Assembly (NCBI GenBank): GCA_022578965.1
Contig: MU400507.1
Span: forward strand, 496,001 to 560,000
Length of the DNA stretch: 64,000 nt
Source of the DNA: Xylaria sp. FL1777
Lineage: Eukaryota; Ascomycota; Sordariomycetes; Xylariales; Xylariaceae
Direction: 5' to 3'
Below are positions 22,842 through 34,423 of the stretch, in pieces; position 1 is the first letter of the stretch; each line of letters starts with the position of its first letter. The notes beneath the pieces were generated by a model. The model had not been told where the DNA came from. It saw only the letters and a program-made list of their open reading frames with translations, and did not search any database. The position numbers and the translations under genes are program-made.

Positions 22842-25800
22842 ATGCCTCTCGCAATATTGGCAACCGATTCGCCTAGCCCGTACTCGCGAAGTCATTCACT
22901 GCGTGTAGCGAAAGGCAAGAGTTGGGTGAAGTCCCTGGCGACATCGGCAACAGTCAAGCTGAATAAGACTGACCCCGACCTCGGACTCGATTGTTTCAAT
23001 CTTCTGCCAGACGAAGGGGACCCTGGCGAGGACGTCTGGAAGGCATTAGATGACATAGCTGCTTTTCGGCTCAGCTTAGGAAACGACGACGAGACATCAA
23101 GGCATTCTCTAGATCTGCCTAGGTTCTCTATAAGCCATGACAACTATGGCATTGGAGAAGAACCAGAAGAACCAGAAGAACCCTTGACATCAGCACCCAG
23201 GCCATTTCATAAGTGGATGAAAAATTTACACAGGCGAGCACGACGTCCCAGCATCGGAAGTAACGCCGCAGATCTATTCCCCGAACGCCAATTCACTGAA
23301 GATCTCATGCGAATCAATGGCCACAGAAAATCCTCATCAGGCTCGTCTTCTTTCGGTTTCGTTGCCGCCGTAAGGAGCGCCACCGTAAGTCTAGCTAGTG
23401 CGAGCGTGAGAACTCGTCAACGGAGACACGCCGCTCGATCTTCTGTTCATACAAGGACAGACCACAGCAGCCGGGGCTCCATTTCAGCCCAGAGAATGTC
23501 TGAAGACAGCACATATATCGAGAGGAGTTCACATATGGATCCAGCCGTGACAGAACGTCTGTTACAGAGGCGACGAATACTCGAGGAGCTCATTACTACT
23601 GAAGAGAGTTACATTGGTGACATTAGATTCCTCATGAACGTACGTTCAGTCTACTGCCCCATCACCGTAGTTGCTGACATATCAAAGGTCTATGTCACGA
23701 TCTTGGCTTCTTTACCGACACTACAACACGGCCTTCGTTCTTCCATTAACCAAAATTTAACAGACATTATTGAGCTCCACGAAGAAATTCTAGGCGAGCT
23801 TCATCGTATTGTCCCTGACTCCGAGTATACGCAGCCCGAGTATATTTCGGTAGAACCAAGTCCAAAACCAAGCCAAGAACACCACCGTTGGCATAGCCTA
23901 GACTCTGTCCCAGAGGATAGAGGGGGGCGGTCATGGTTACATAGCGTTCCTAGCGTGGTCGCTGAACCGAATATTGCAGCTGAGGTTGCCCAAATCTTTG
24001 GAAAGAAGGTAACATCCGAGATCGTCGAAGAGCGGTTGTGTAACCGAGCGGGCATGCTGACGAATCCTAGATGAACCGCTTCCTCATTTACGAAGAATAT
24101 GGAGCAAGATATGAGCTGATGATCAAAGACGTTGCGTCTACTCATCGCATGCTCCCACAATGGGAAAATTATCAGAAAGGCATCGAGGCACTGGCCGCTT
24201 CACTCAATGCCTCAAACAATCATTCTGGTCACTCTAAGAAGTCTCTGACAATTGGTGACCTCCTAGTCAAAGTAAGAACCATACATATTAATTCCTAAAT
24301 AAACTGGTTCGCTAACATTCTAGTAGCCCATACAACGAATCTGCAGATACCCCCTTCTCTTTTCTGAGCTTCTGAAATATACACCAGTCTGCGACTGCCC
24401 TAGTTCTCACATGGAGATTGAGGGCGTGCTCATAAGACTTCGTGAAACTACCGCTGAAATTAATCGGGCTACGGACGATCCCGGAATCAAAGCCTCGTTG
24501 GAACAAACTTGGCTCCTCCAAGACCGTCTCGTGTTTCCCAACCAAGTAAGACATTTGGTCCCGGCCGTTTTCTCAGTCGCTAACTTGACCAGAAACTATC
24601 AGCAGCTTCCAAGAGTAAAATCCGCTCATTCGGGCAAATACGCTTGTGTGGCGCTCTACACGTCTGCTGGCAAACCAGGGAAGGCGTGACAGGTCAGTAT
24701 ATGGTTTCACTTCTCTACAGAGATTGCCTGTGTCTTGCCACGGCCAGCAAAGCAGACCAAGTATATACAATCCAGGCTTGTATTAGTTTGGATAGCATCA
24801 AAGTTGAGGAAGCAGACAATGGACGGGGTGAGTATTACAGAAACGTTCCCATTTTTTGAGTCTAGATACGTGCTAATCAGATTAGGCTTGCAATGCCACA
24901 CGGCACCCTTTTCCTGGAAGCTTGTCTTCGAATGTGATCACCAACTGTATGAGATGATTATGACAGCCTGTTCCCCGAAGGAAGAAATGGAGTGGCGTAT
25001 ACGTCTCTCTAATGCAAAACAGTCCGGACTCCATGAACAGTCATGTCCGGCATTTTACAGCTCGAATTCTCTTCACATCAAAAGCCTTGGGACAGTGTTT
25101 AGAAAACCGGGTCAGTATTAAAATATCAATCACCGAATATTTACTTACATATACTAGGATCGGTTGCTCGTCGCCTCTCTATCCATCGGGCGACGACCAT
25201 CGGACCCAAGTCTCCACTGTGTCAAGTCATACTCAAGAATACAAGTACCGTCAAAGATACCACACCCACAGATCTACCATCGTCGATCAATCGTTCCCAA
25301 TCCCTCCTAACAACAAATTCTCGAATACCAGTTCTCGCGCCGTCTCGAGGTGAACGAGCCCGTCTCGAGGCAGTATTAGCGGATGTTTGGAGCCGTAAGA
25401 TCTTGCCGTATCCGGGTATAACTTCACGGTCAAGAAATGAGCATCGCGTGCGAAGTTCGGCATCGACCATGATGCGAAAGCTCAGTGCCGCCAGCCTCAC
25501 CAACCCGTTTGCCAAGCGCTCCGCCAGCAGTGTGAACTTTATACACACAGAGGACAGCGAGCAGATGTCTCACGTGAACAAATTCCTCGATTCACTTGTC
25601 AGCGTGAATTGTGATGCTCTGACTTCTTACAGAACCGAAGTGATAGAAGACAGCCCGTTACAACGATTACCGATCATTCGTGATGAGAGAGAGAGATCAA
25701 GCACCAGCAGCGGTAGTGGTGGCTCCCAGGCTACCGATGGTACTACTTCAGAAGGTACTGTGCGAAGAATAGATATGGCGAAAGTAGACGCAATTTGGAG

Positions 25801-26056
25801 CGACGAGAACGAATTGAGCACACCATCTCTTCGAACACCGTCAATTCATGGTAACCATCCAGAAACTACATCGTCGTCGGCTAGATCTTCTATATGCTCC
25901 TGTTCGGTGGAAGCAAGCAAGTCGTATCATGGATCACAGATGGTCAGCCCAGCAGCCGACTACATGAGCACGCCAAGATCCAGTAGCAGATGGGCCCGAG
26001 TCGGTGCCATCAACAGGGGCCTGCAAGCTTTAGGAAGCCGCAGTTTCTTCCATTAG
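22842..26056 (+). CDS. Dbl-family Rho guanine nucleotide exchange factor (DH-PH)
   Basis: Seven exons: 22842-23639, 23688-24008, 24071-24271, 24327-24545, 24593-24827, 24886-25110 and 25158-26056, about 965 residues. The N-terminal 240 residues are Ser/Arg-rich and disordered. The DH domain spans about 244-500 (RRRILEELITTEESYIGDIRFLMN joined to VYVTILASLPTLQ; FGKK joined to MNRFLIYEEYGARYELMIKDVAS; LLVK joined to PIQRICRYPLLFSELLKYTP), and a PH-like domain follows at about 515-660. It should activate a Rho-type GTPase that controls polarity or wall synthesis; which one is unknown. The 48-nt first intron is a multiple of three without a stop, so its retention would add 16 residues inside the first DH helices. 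An earlier ATG at 22761 adds a hydrophobic stretch and is less likely. A triplet repeat EEPEEPEEP lies near residue 106. Confidence 0.9.
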
Positions 26057-26560
26057 GGGTAGAGATGATTTGTATACGCCGAACGAGGTCGCCATAGGAC
26101 ATGGCTCATTCATTGGGTGCTGATTGTAGGAGTTTGGCTGGCTTGGCTATGGAATGATACCACTCGCTCCTTTACTAGTTCTTTCATTATTTAGCCTCAC
26201 GATATCTTAACTAGGGCTTTAATTTGCATCGATTACGGCTCTTGGCAAAGGAGGAGTTGAGGGGTTGTATGAACCATAGTAGACAGACTGAAAGGCACAT
26301 AGCACTTAGTCTACTGTCGAGGAGTAAAGGAGTCAAGTCACCACGTGGTGTACCTGATGGAAATAAATTAATTCTTAAACTAAGCCTATGTCGAGCTAGT
26401 AGAATCACTGTTGTCTCATTATTACGAGTTGCAAAATCCAACATCGTCAGTAGCATAGCTGTAACTACGATTACTAAGGGAGCAGGCATGCCTTATGGAG
26501 GCTATCATTCTCTATCAACATTCCGGACAGTTGGGCTACTCCCTATCCAGAAAGGTAGCA

Positions 26561-26623
26561 GGCTCGGAAGCTCCCGTCATTAGAGGAGCTGTAATGCCGT
26601 CACTCTGCACGTGCTTCCGAGCC
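26561..26623. repeat. 11-bp perfect inverted repeat with nested 6-bp stem
   Basis: GGCTCGGAAGC (26561-26571) pairs exactly with GCTTCCGAGCC (26613-26623). Directly inside, AGCTCC and GGAGCT form a second short stem. The whole is 63 bases. No flanking target-site duplication is visible and it lacks a tRNA T-arm. Confidence 0.7.
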
Positions 26624-26884
26624 CCTTTCGGGTATTCTCATCTAACTTAACTTTACAGACATTTGATGTCCACGTTTGATCTGATCAGCGTCTCTCGGTG
26701 ACGTAAGTGGGGGGGCAGGGAAGAAGACAAAAGAAATGTTACCCACCCACTCCCAGTACTAACTTGCCTGCCCACGGGCACTTGCTTACCTAGCTACAGC
26801 TTCATTAGCAGGGCACAGCCAGCAGCGTAGCGGGGCAATGAGCTGATGCAGGAACGTTAATTGCGTGTAGTCAGGAGATTCGGT

Positions 26885-27003
26885 ATGTAGGTAAGTATCT
26901 AGTTGTAAGTAGGTAATCTGGCTGTGCAGTACTGCGTAGGTAGTCTGGCTAGGTAGGTACTTCCACTATACCTAGGTAGCTGTAGTGGGCACTATCTACC
27001 TAA
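26885..27003. repeat. GTAGGTA / CCTAGGTA cluster
   Basis: Repeated imperfect units (GTAGGTAAGT, AAGTAGGTAA, CTAGGTAGGTAC, ACCTAGGTAG) within about 120 bases upstream of the rtc3 gene. Confidence 0.65.
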
Positions 27004-27430
27004 AGTGCGGGGCAGCTGCTATAGACAGTGGGTAGGTGGAGACACGCTTTGTTTGTTGCTGCGGGTAGTAGAGCTACGATGACGTAGAGAGGGGCCTAGA
27101 CATATGATGGAATCAGACAAGAGCAGGAAACAAGCAGCTGCCGAGTTTCTTATTTGAAGCTCTCTTGCCCGAAGCCAATCTTCCCTTCTAATCATTCATA
27201 TCATCAACTCCATCAACAAATCTGACAAACTGAATTCCACTGCCACTTCTACCATCAACTCGTTGTTTCGTCGCTCATCTACCACCGACCAAAAGCCCAT
27301 TACATTACGCTTCATATATCAGTGAACAAAAATCTAACACTGTGACTCCAATTGACTTGTAGTTCAATATCCACCGCCAAACCAATACCTCCGTCGCTTT
27401 CTCTCTCACATCACCTACAACACCGACATC

Positions 27431-28130
27431 ATGACTAGAGGCGAGGCCACCCAGATCAAGGTCCACTACAAGGGCAATGACGAGGACTTCATTGTCTTCG
27501 TCGACGACAACGCTACTTACAAGAAGTGGCTGACCGACAAGTCTGTCCCTCTGGCTCACTTCGTATCAACATTCAAAGTCTTCGTGACTGGCAAGTAAGT
27601 CGACATCTATCTACTCGTTGGCCCATCCCAGCGCACTCCAGCGAATACGTTCAATCCTCGCCAATGATGTCACTCACGTCGGTCTCCGATGCGAATACTC
27701 TTCGGCGTGTACTGCCTCTGTTACGTCATCGACAATCGGCTCAGGTTGTCTTGCGGAACCGGGGTATGAGCCAGCCTGTCGGGTCCTATTGTTGCGCCCT
27801 TGTTCCCACCTTCCGCCAGGCAGACAGCTCAATTATCGTTATAGACCAAAGTCACTAACTGACATGTCACAATAGACAAGGGACCCAGGGCCAGCTCTCT
27901 GACGCATCGAAATTAACGCTAGCATCCGAGTTTGACACCGAGGATGAGGACGAAGTCATTAAGCAGATCCTGCAGAAGGGGAATGTTCAAGAATCACAGG
28001 TATGTGTATGCTGCTATGTATTTCGCCAATGGGTGCTAATATGTATACTCATCAGTTTCCTGGTCGCAATGGACCTAAGAATGATGCTCAGACAAGCAAT
28101 ATTGTGAATGGCCAACCAGGCACAAGATAA
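27431..28130 (+). CDS. rtc3: SBDS N-domain protein, Rtc3 family
   Basis: Three exons, 27431-27594, 27876-27999 and 28056-28130, give 120 residues. The fold is that of the N-terminal domain of the Shwachman-Bodian-Diamond protein: MTRGEATQIKVHYKGNDEDFIVFVDDNATYKKWLTDKSVPLAHFVSTFKVFVTGK, where the break falls after the second intron-bounded block, then GTQGQLSDASK and EVIKQILQKG. Stand-alone proteins of this kind (yeast Rtc3/Hgh16) are small, have been linked to RNA metabolism and stress, and lack the other SBDS domains; the molecular role is not settled. Intron 1 is long for this region (281 nt). The C-terminal tail (FPGRNGPKNDAQ) is also a family feature. Full SBDS function in ribosome maturation should not be assumed. 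Confidence 0.92.
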
Positions 28131-29250
28131 AGAGACATCTGGCTGGATCTGGGATTGAAAGATACGACTGTCGAGTGGACTCATGCTGGCTTCTCCTTCT
28201 CCTACCTTGCAACCTGAGTCTCATGGGACCCCTGTAGAGGAATTCAGAGCTGGTGACAGAACGGGTTACGTTTTATAACGAGAGCCGAGGCACGGATAAG
28301 GGTTAAGCAATGCGCTTTGCACATTCTAGCAAGAGAATCATAATCTCTACGGCCGCCGTAATAGTCAGATAGAAGACTGACTAGGTGGAGGAATAAATTG
28401 AATTCCTGCACAAGAGATCATATCCCTCTTGCACAAATATATAATGGTGTGATATGGCACATAAGCAGAGATCATTGTTGACATCATACACCCTGCGCGC
28501 GATCACAAAGCACGTATCGTGAACATGCTCTCTCACCAACGTCTTAATGCCTCATCGGCGTTGGAGGTAAGAAGCTGACAATCCGGATGATCCTCTATGC
28601 CCGTTAAACCCCACCTCGAGGTTAAAAAAAGCGCCCAGCTTATTGTCATACTCACCGTGAATGTGGCTATAGACCAATGTACAGGTCGTTTCTTCTCAGT
28701 AAGGATCGTTAAATTATAAGCAATCACAACGAAGAGGAGATGTGTGTGTCCTGCGTTATGTGTTCATTCATATTTATGCAATCATTAAATCCCAGAGCTT
28801 TAATACAACACCTATCCACTTTTGTTCCTCACATGAGACGAAGTGCCCCTGGGTATACTAGATCAGAGTCTCGAGACATCCTTCGCCCATCCCATGCGAT
28901 CCGACTCTATCTTCTATCTGTATTAGAGCGGCAGAAAAGACTCGAGAAGCAATTAACATATAGATTTGAGTTGTATATATGTATATAGTAGATGCAAATA
29001 TACATGTATATAGATGAGCCGCAAATGCAAACGCTTGCCTATTCAACTCGGGAAATGTCCTTAGACAGACATGCGGTTGAAATGATAATAATGTGGGTAG
29101 GATGTGATAGGTGTGAAGACGTAGGTTCGTATATATGACCGTCTACCCAGGGTCAAGACGATGGTGGTAATCATGTGCGATCGACGATCGGGACGAGATG
29201 GATTATTTCTTTATATTTCGTTTGTGGTTTTCGGTTTTCCTTCTGCACGC
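28131..29250. other. Convergent intergenic region
   Basis: About 1.1 kb between the 3' ends of rtc3 and the DUF7727-type gene. TATATG-rich around 28970-29010. No gene seen. Confidence 0.5.
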
Positions 29251-29836
29251 TTAAGGACTGGGTCGACCTCTCTTGGGAAGTGTCCATGGTGTGGCGCAGA
29301 CCATCTAGTTCTTAGGTTAGCCTTCTTCTAGTTCTGTTGACAAATGTTCACGGTACACATACCTCGCCCTCACTATAAGCCCAGAAGTATACAGCGCTAC
29401 CCGTGAGGTAATAGAGGGCCGCGTTCGTGCCCTGGTAAATGAGAACAGCGGACAAGGCGGCTAGCGGAAGAAGCGCTAGACGAGCCTCTAAACTGCGGTG
29501 GAATGTCGTCCCGGCGATGAAAGTGAGTGGCCACTCCATAGCGAACATGCCAAGGCCCAGGAGCAGATTGATGATTTGAAGGATCGGTACGGGTTTTACT
29601 GCCGGGTCCAAGGTCTTGGTCAAGAAATCCCAGAAGATCTTTGGCCAGAAGAAGGCCTCCAGAGCAGCTGCAACTTGGTCTAAATTAAACGTTAGTCTAT
29701 TTTACGATTCAGTCTCTTTCTTCATCTGTCATCCTTCTTCAAACAGTCCGAAAGGGAAGGAGCCATGGTATCACGTACAAGCTGCTGCGGTCAAGACAAT
29801 GAGCCTTGCCCAGTGGTTCTTGATAAGTTTGCCCAT
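29251..29836 (-). CDS. Small multi-pass membrane protein, DUF7727-type
   Basis: Three exons in transcript order 29836-29779, 29679-29363 and 29304-29251, giving 142 residues. The start MGKLIKNHWARLIVLTAAAYQVAAALEAFFWPKIFWDF forms a first membrane segment; further hydrophobic spans follow around 55-75, 85-105 and 110-125 (ILQIINLLLGLGMFAMEWPLTFIAG, LALLPLAALSAVLIYQG, AALYYLTGSAVYFWAY). The short last exon adds a basic tail (LPKRGRPSP). To my knowledge this is a conserved ascomycete protein family without assigned function. The first intron joins ...TAAA to YQVAA in correct phase; the last acceptor (ACTAG before ATGGTCTGC) is the most plausible of several. The family assignment comes from recall of the N-terminal motif, so the name is less certain than the gene. 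Confidence 0.8.
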
Positions 29837-31470
29837 CTTGTCGTTGTTCGTTCGTAAAAAGTCGTTTGCGGTGCTTTTGACAGAAATAACACGCTTTCAC
29901 CAGGTTTCAACCTCTGAAGGTTCGCTCTCTCTAGGTCTTTTTCTTCTTTTTTTCTTTCCTCCCAATTCCTAAGCTGTCCAAGTGCTTGCCGAACCGAACA
30001 CTTCAAGTAACTCGCGTACTAAAACCAGGGTAAAGGGCGAAGACTGTCGACTAGTCGGCGTCCAGAAAGTTATATATCGAAATAAATCAAAGAACGGAAG
30101 GCAAGTGCGAGGTAGCCGGACCTGCGGATTGTCGAAACGAAAACAAGAACACGATGTTATTGAAGTGAATGAAGCGAGTGCACAGCGCTGGCAACTAGGA
30201 GAGAAGAAGAGAGGAAGGCCAGCAAAAGACAGCCGCCGGGGCCTCGCGAGGCTATATTAGAGAGCTCCTCAGCTGGTCGCCTAAGCCTAAGGGGGAGCAG
30301 GGCTCCCGTTCGGGGAGAGCTTGTATCAGGTCCGACAGGTGTCTGCCGGGGTAGAATATCCGATACTAGGGGTTTGTCGGCGATGAGATATCTTAGTCTG
30401 AGATCCAAGTTCTTGATATCCGATCTATTATGACAGCTGGCATCCGCTCGGCATTGAAAACATCCGGGAAAAGATATATTATCGACTTTTCGAATCCAGC
30501 AAGCTGGGCGCTAAGCCGCAAACTGGTTCGAGCCTCAGAGATCTAGATCGAGAAAGGCAATACGAGGCAAGAGTCTGAGACGAAGTGGCGCGCTTTGAAG
30601 CACTCACGGCACAGTCGTCCTACTGAACAGGCGTGGTGGACCGCAAGAAAGCCGGTTGCCGAGATTGATGGGTTGTTTAGCGGACAACGAGGGTGGAAGG
30701 TCAGACACGATGAGACTCGCAGGAGGCTCAGAGATGAGACGAAGGGGGTTCTTCATGTACAAAAGGGGAGATGTTCAAAGATGGGGCAACATGCACCAGC
30801 TTTAAGAAGACGGGTCGTTAGGAGAAACGTGGGGAGTCTCGACAGCCAGGGTCGAGACCGCCATTAGCCATTCGCCATCACTATCTGTATAAGTATCTCC
30901 AACCCACGAGGACCAATGTCCAGGATGGACGACAGGGTGACTGGGGGTGTCAAGGTGGTGGTTCAGTCCCATGATGTGCAGGACGGGACGGATAACCCAA
31001 TCTATTCCGGTTATTGGCGTACAGGGCCCATAGTGTACGTACAGGTAGAGAAGCAATGGCGGACAGGTCGCTCATGTTTGACCCTCGCCTAAGTACAGTG
31101 GTCTATCAGTAGGCGGCAACGCAACAGCTTGAGCAACGGGTATTGGACGTTCACACAACTGTGGGTTGAAGAGTTGTTGAGGATAGCGATATTGTGAAAG
31201 TGACTGGGGGGCCGGGGGCCGGGGGCTTGGGGCGGGCGGTTACAGATGTACCCGTAGCCAATCAAGGGCCTGCTCCACCTGCAAGAAACAGGGGTCTTTT
31301 GCGTCCACAGCGACAGGGGTGTGCTATGAGTAGTATCGGTACACGGAGTACGTACGGTTAAGGTCCGAGCATTGAGGTGCTGGTACCTCTTGTATATTAC
31401 TACTACGTCCTGCTTATACAAGTGGCTGGTAAAGAAAGAATTAATGGCATGATGACAACAGATTCAATAC

Positions 31471-31494
31471 TACCTACCTAGGTACTTACCTGCT
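31471..31494. repeat. TACCTACCTAGGTACTTACCT palindromic word
   Basis: A short instance of the dispersed CCTAGG-centred motif found in most intergenic regions of this window. Confidence 0.6.
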
Positions 31495-32447
31495 CTAAAT
31501 CAAAAGCACGCCTTGGCCACAAAATGTGCCTGCTATATCTATCACTGCAATTGAGATTAAGTATTTTTCTATTCATTTTGTCCATGGTGTCTACATATAT
31601 GATGACATTATACCACTAACCCTGCTTCAGGGTCGTTTTGAGCCAGGGCATCTGAGTAGAGTCTCAAACACTAATAGGTTTCGAAGTTGACGTTGACAGG
31701 AGATGCTATAAAATAAACAGGGGTTTTACGAGGTGGGTTGGGGGCGCCGCATTACCCGATGCACTGATGCATCACTAGGTAGGTACGTACCTGCGCCACA
31801 CTACCCTACTTACATGCGGTCGGGTAGATACTGCGTAGGTCCTAGAGGAGGGTATTTAACCTCTTCTAGATCACTTGTTGGAGATATCTCATCGTATCGG
31901 GTTTATACTTGCGCATGCTCACTGACCTTTGTATTAGTGTAACATATGTTTACAGATCTATACACTTTGATGAAAATGATCTGGAAGACTGGTTGAGTAT
32001 ACGACCTGAAAGCAAACCTGCTCAGCCCAACAAGAGCATGTTTGCTTTTTATAGTGATGCAGTGGAACGAGTGCAATGCAACAATGTTTTCGGCATACAT
32101 ATCATGGCCGGCTACTCATGCCACCAACCTTGTGGCACAATGAATCATGCTGGAGAGCGCCACTACAACACGTTCTGCGTAACCAGTGAGTGACGTGGCT
32201 CAATGAAGGTATCCAACTGCTGATAAATCTTGACGAAGTCCCATAACACTGGAATTGGTGTTCAGGGTGGCCAACTTTTCAAGCTTACTCAATATTTCAA
32301 ACGATTTGTTCTGAAAGGATTTGATGAAAGAATTACCTAGGCAGTGTATGACAACCTCGGGCGAGTAAAAGCTGGCTGTAAATTTATTACCAATGATTAA
32401 GCGACTAAATTCGAGTAGCCTTAGATAATACCTAGTTGCCGAGAATA

Positions 32448-32473
32448 GACACATGAGATGGACACATGAGATG
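32448..32473. repeat. Tandem duplication, 2 x 13 bp
   Basis: The unit GACACATGAGATG occurs twice in direct succession. Confidence 0.85.
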
Positions 32474-32808
32474 GACAAGGTGTGAGGTTACACGTTGAAG
32501 CGCCTAACCATCAGTACCTTACACCGCAGGAAACACAACCAGCTGGGATCAGCCTCTGGGAACACCGGTTTCCCGAGACAGGTGGTACATCTTTTTGCCG
32601 AATTATTTAAGTAGCGGTGATCTTGCACCCTGCGTAATTCGGGGGTTGGCTTTCCAACCCGGCCATGGATCGCCTTCCTGGGACTCATCGTGGAGGGGCG
32701 GTAAACGTGAGCAAACGTACTAAAAAAAATAATATGCGGCGGTGACGGCGATACAACCAGAAACGTCCGATTGCTATGGTACGAGGGCCAAATCTTTTTT
32801 TTTAATAG

Positions 32809-33324
32809 TCTAAGCAGGATGCTGATTTTGCCCGTTTCCCTAGAATAACCAGTAATGAGCTTCAATCGCAATTCCTAACGTGGATCGTCGCAAGGACAGC
32901 AGCTGACGAGAGAGGCTTTCCGGATGTCAAAGACGCCGGAGAGCAGCCTCAGCGTCAAGAGGGAATACCTAGCCCCCTTCCCATTCGACCGCTAGCATTA
33001 GGTAACGCTCGGCACGACTACCGACGTGGAAGAAGCCCTGTCGTAGGAGTCAAGCAATTTGAATGGCACGTAGAAAGTCCGCACAGCCACTCAATATCTA
33101 CAGCACTCGAGAATGTTGTTGTAGCAACCAGACCCCTAGGCGATCGAGCGTACTCCACAGGCCTTCTGCGCCACCTCGACGGCGCAGATCAGAAGCGCTC
33201 AAGTGATAGATTGAACTTTGTGAGGCAATTACCAGTTCAGCTATGGCTGGCGAATCAACCCAGTCTCTACAAAGTAGGATCACTGACGCTATCCCATTAC
33301 GACGCTCTTTGCAACTCGAAATAG
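32809..33324 (+). other. 171-codon open frame without ATG, possible exon or chance
   Basis: The plus frame is open from just after TAG (32806-32808) to TAG at 33322-33324, with no ATG anywhere inside. The translation has mixed composition (for example RFPRITSNELQSQF, LPVQLWLANQPSLYKVG) but no recognised domain. An open frame of this length is expected about once by chance in 64 kb of six-frame sequence, so it is listed as a candidate only. If real it would have to be an internal or terminal exon. Confidence 0.2.
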
Positions 33325-34423
33325 AACTACTTACTGCGTAATAGCAGAAGTTGTCCACCCGCCAGATAAAATACCGAGGTTGACGTCTGCCTGTTACATC
33401 TGAGCGGTCAGCTTTGGCGATGCAATCAATATCAGATCATACCTAGGTATGGTCCGATGATTGCTATTTTAACTCAAGAACCCCGTACCGATTTTTCGGG
33501 CTTCACGATGCCGACCTTAAATACGTGTACTCTCTTCGGCGGTTAGTGACATTGAACATTGGATTGCTAGTACCTGTACAACTTCTCGGTACCTACGCTC
33601 TCTCGGGGTGGAGTTCCTGTCGGTGCTACACTACTGCATGTTGCTCTGCGGGGGTGTCACAAAGTGCGCGGTGATCGATTTTGCTCTTGGCAGCGGTTGT
33701 TCAACGACCTTGATTGGTTTCGCTTCGGGAAGCCACATTAGCGGTGGTCTTTTGGATAGCTATTCTATTGGCCAATTGATTGAATCCTCCCTGGCGGTTC
33801 CTCGAGTTGCTCGCTATATGTATATTGAGCAGTCTTGTATTCTAATAGGATGATAATAAACTGACGATGGTAGAGCGAATCGATAAAAGCCTGCCAATCG
33901 CCATTGCCGCACTGTTGTCGATATTCCATCTGACATGATGGGTGAAGCGCCTTGGATGATAGTCAAATCCAGTGCCTACAGTGTAGGGTGCGTGTGAATT
34001 ATTTGGGCAAGTCTACACTTCACATGTGATGACGTATCAGAGTCGAGTTCGTGATAGGGTGCATATGTGCCGGTAAGCATTTTCATCACAGACTCGACTG
34101 TTTATGTTCACAATGCAGGTGATTGCCATGAGATTTCAGCGCTATCTTTCTTAGGTCTGCATATAGCAACTCTTTGTCACTGATAACACTTGTGATATGT
34201 GCATGTATGATAGAGACTCGCATCCTCCGGCCTACTTACGCATAGTAAAGACCACGGGAAATCCTATTAATTGGAATAAGCACCGTGACAATATCAGTGC
34301 GCTTTTCTTCAACGTGGTGTTAGCCAATCAAGACCTTGACAGGTTCAACCTCAGCACCAGGGTTCCCTGAGGATTGCCGTTCGATTCATTTCTAAATATA
34401 TCATCGTTCGGAAGATATGGTGA

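Larger units (their letters stand above)
26057..27430. other. Intergenic with inverted repeat, TAGGTA cluster and rtc3 leader
   Basis: About 1.4 kb. An 11-bp inverted repeat is at 26561-26623, a GTAGGTA-rich cluster at 26885-27003, and the last 270 bases are C- and A-rich (leader of the next gene). No supportable gene. Confidence 0.55.
29837..34423. other. Long gene-poor region
   Basis: About 4.6 kb. It holds the promoter of the membrane protein gene, scattered short open frames without protein character (for example 30595-30867, 31909-32193), TACCTAGGTA words near 31470-31494, a 13-bp tandem duplication (32448-32473) and an open frame without ATG (32809-33324). No RNA gene was recognised. 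Confidence 0.5.

Noticed and set aside
26561..26623. Seven-base GGCTCGG/CCGAGCC pairing suggesting a tRNA acceptor stem
   Set aside because: No TTC-type T-loop or anticodon arm within the right distances; kept as an inverted repeat only.
30480..30550. GGTTCGAGCC word resembling a tRNA B box
   Set aside because: No T-stem pairing, no D-arm and no acceptor stem can be drawn around it.
32488..32871. 127-codon minus-strand open frame with a CxxC pair
   Set aside because: No upstream exon, no recognised motif, and it overlaps a T-rich low-complexity run; too weak to call.
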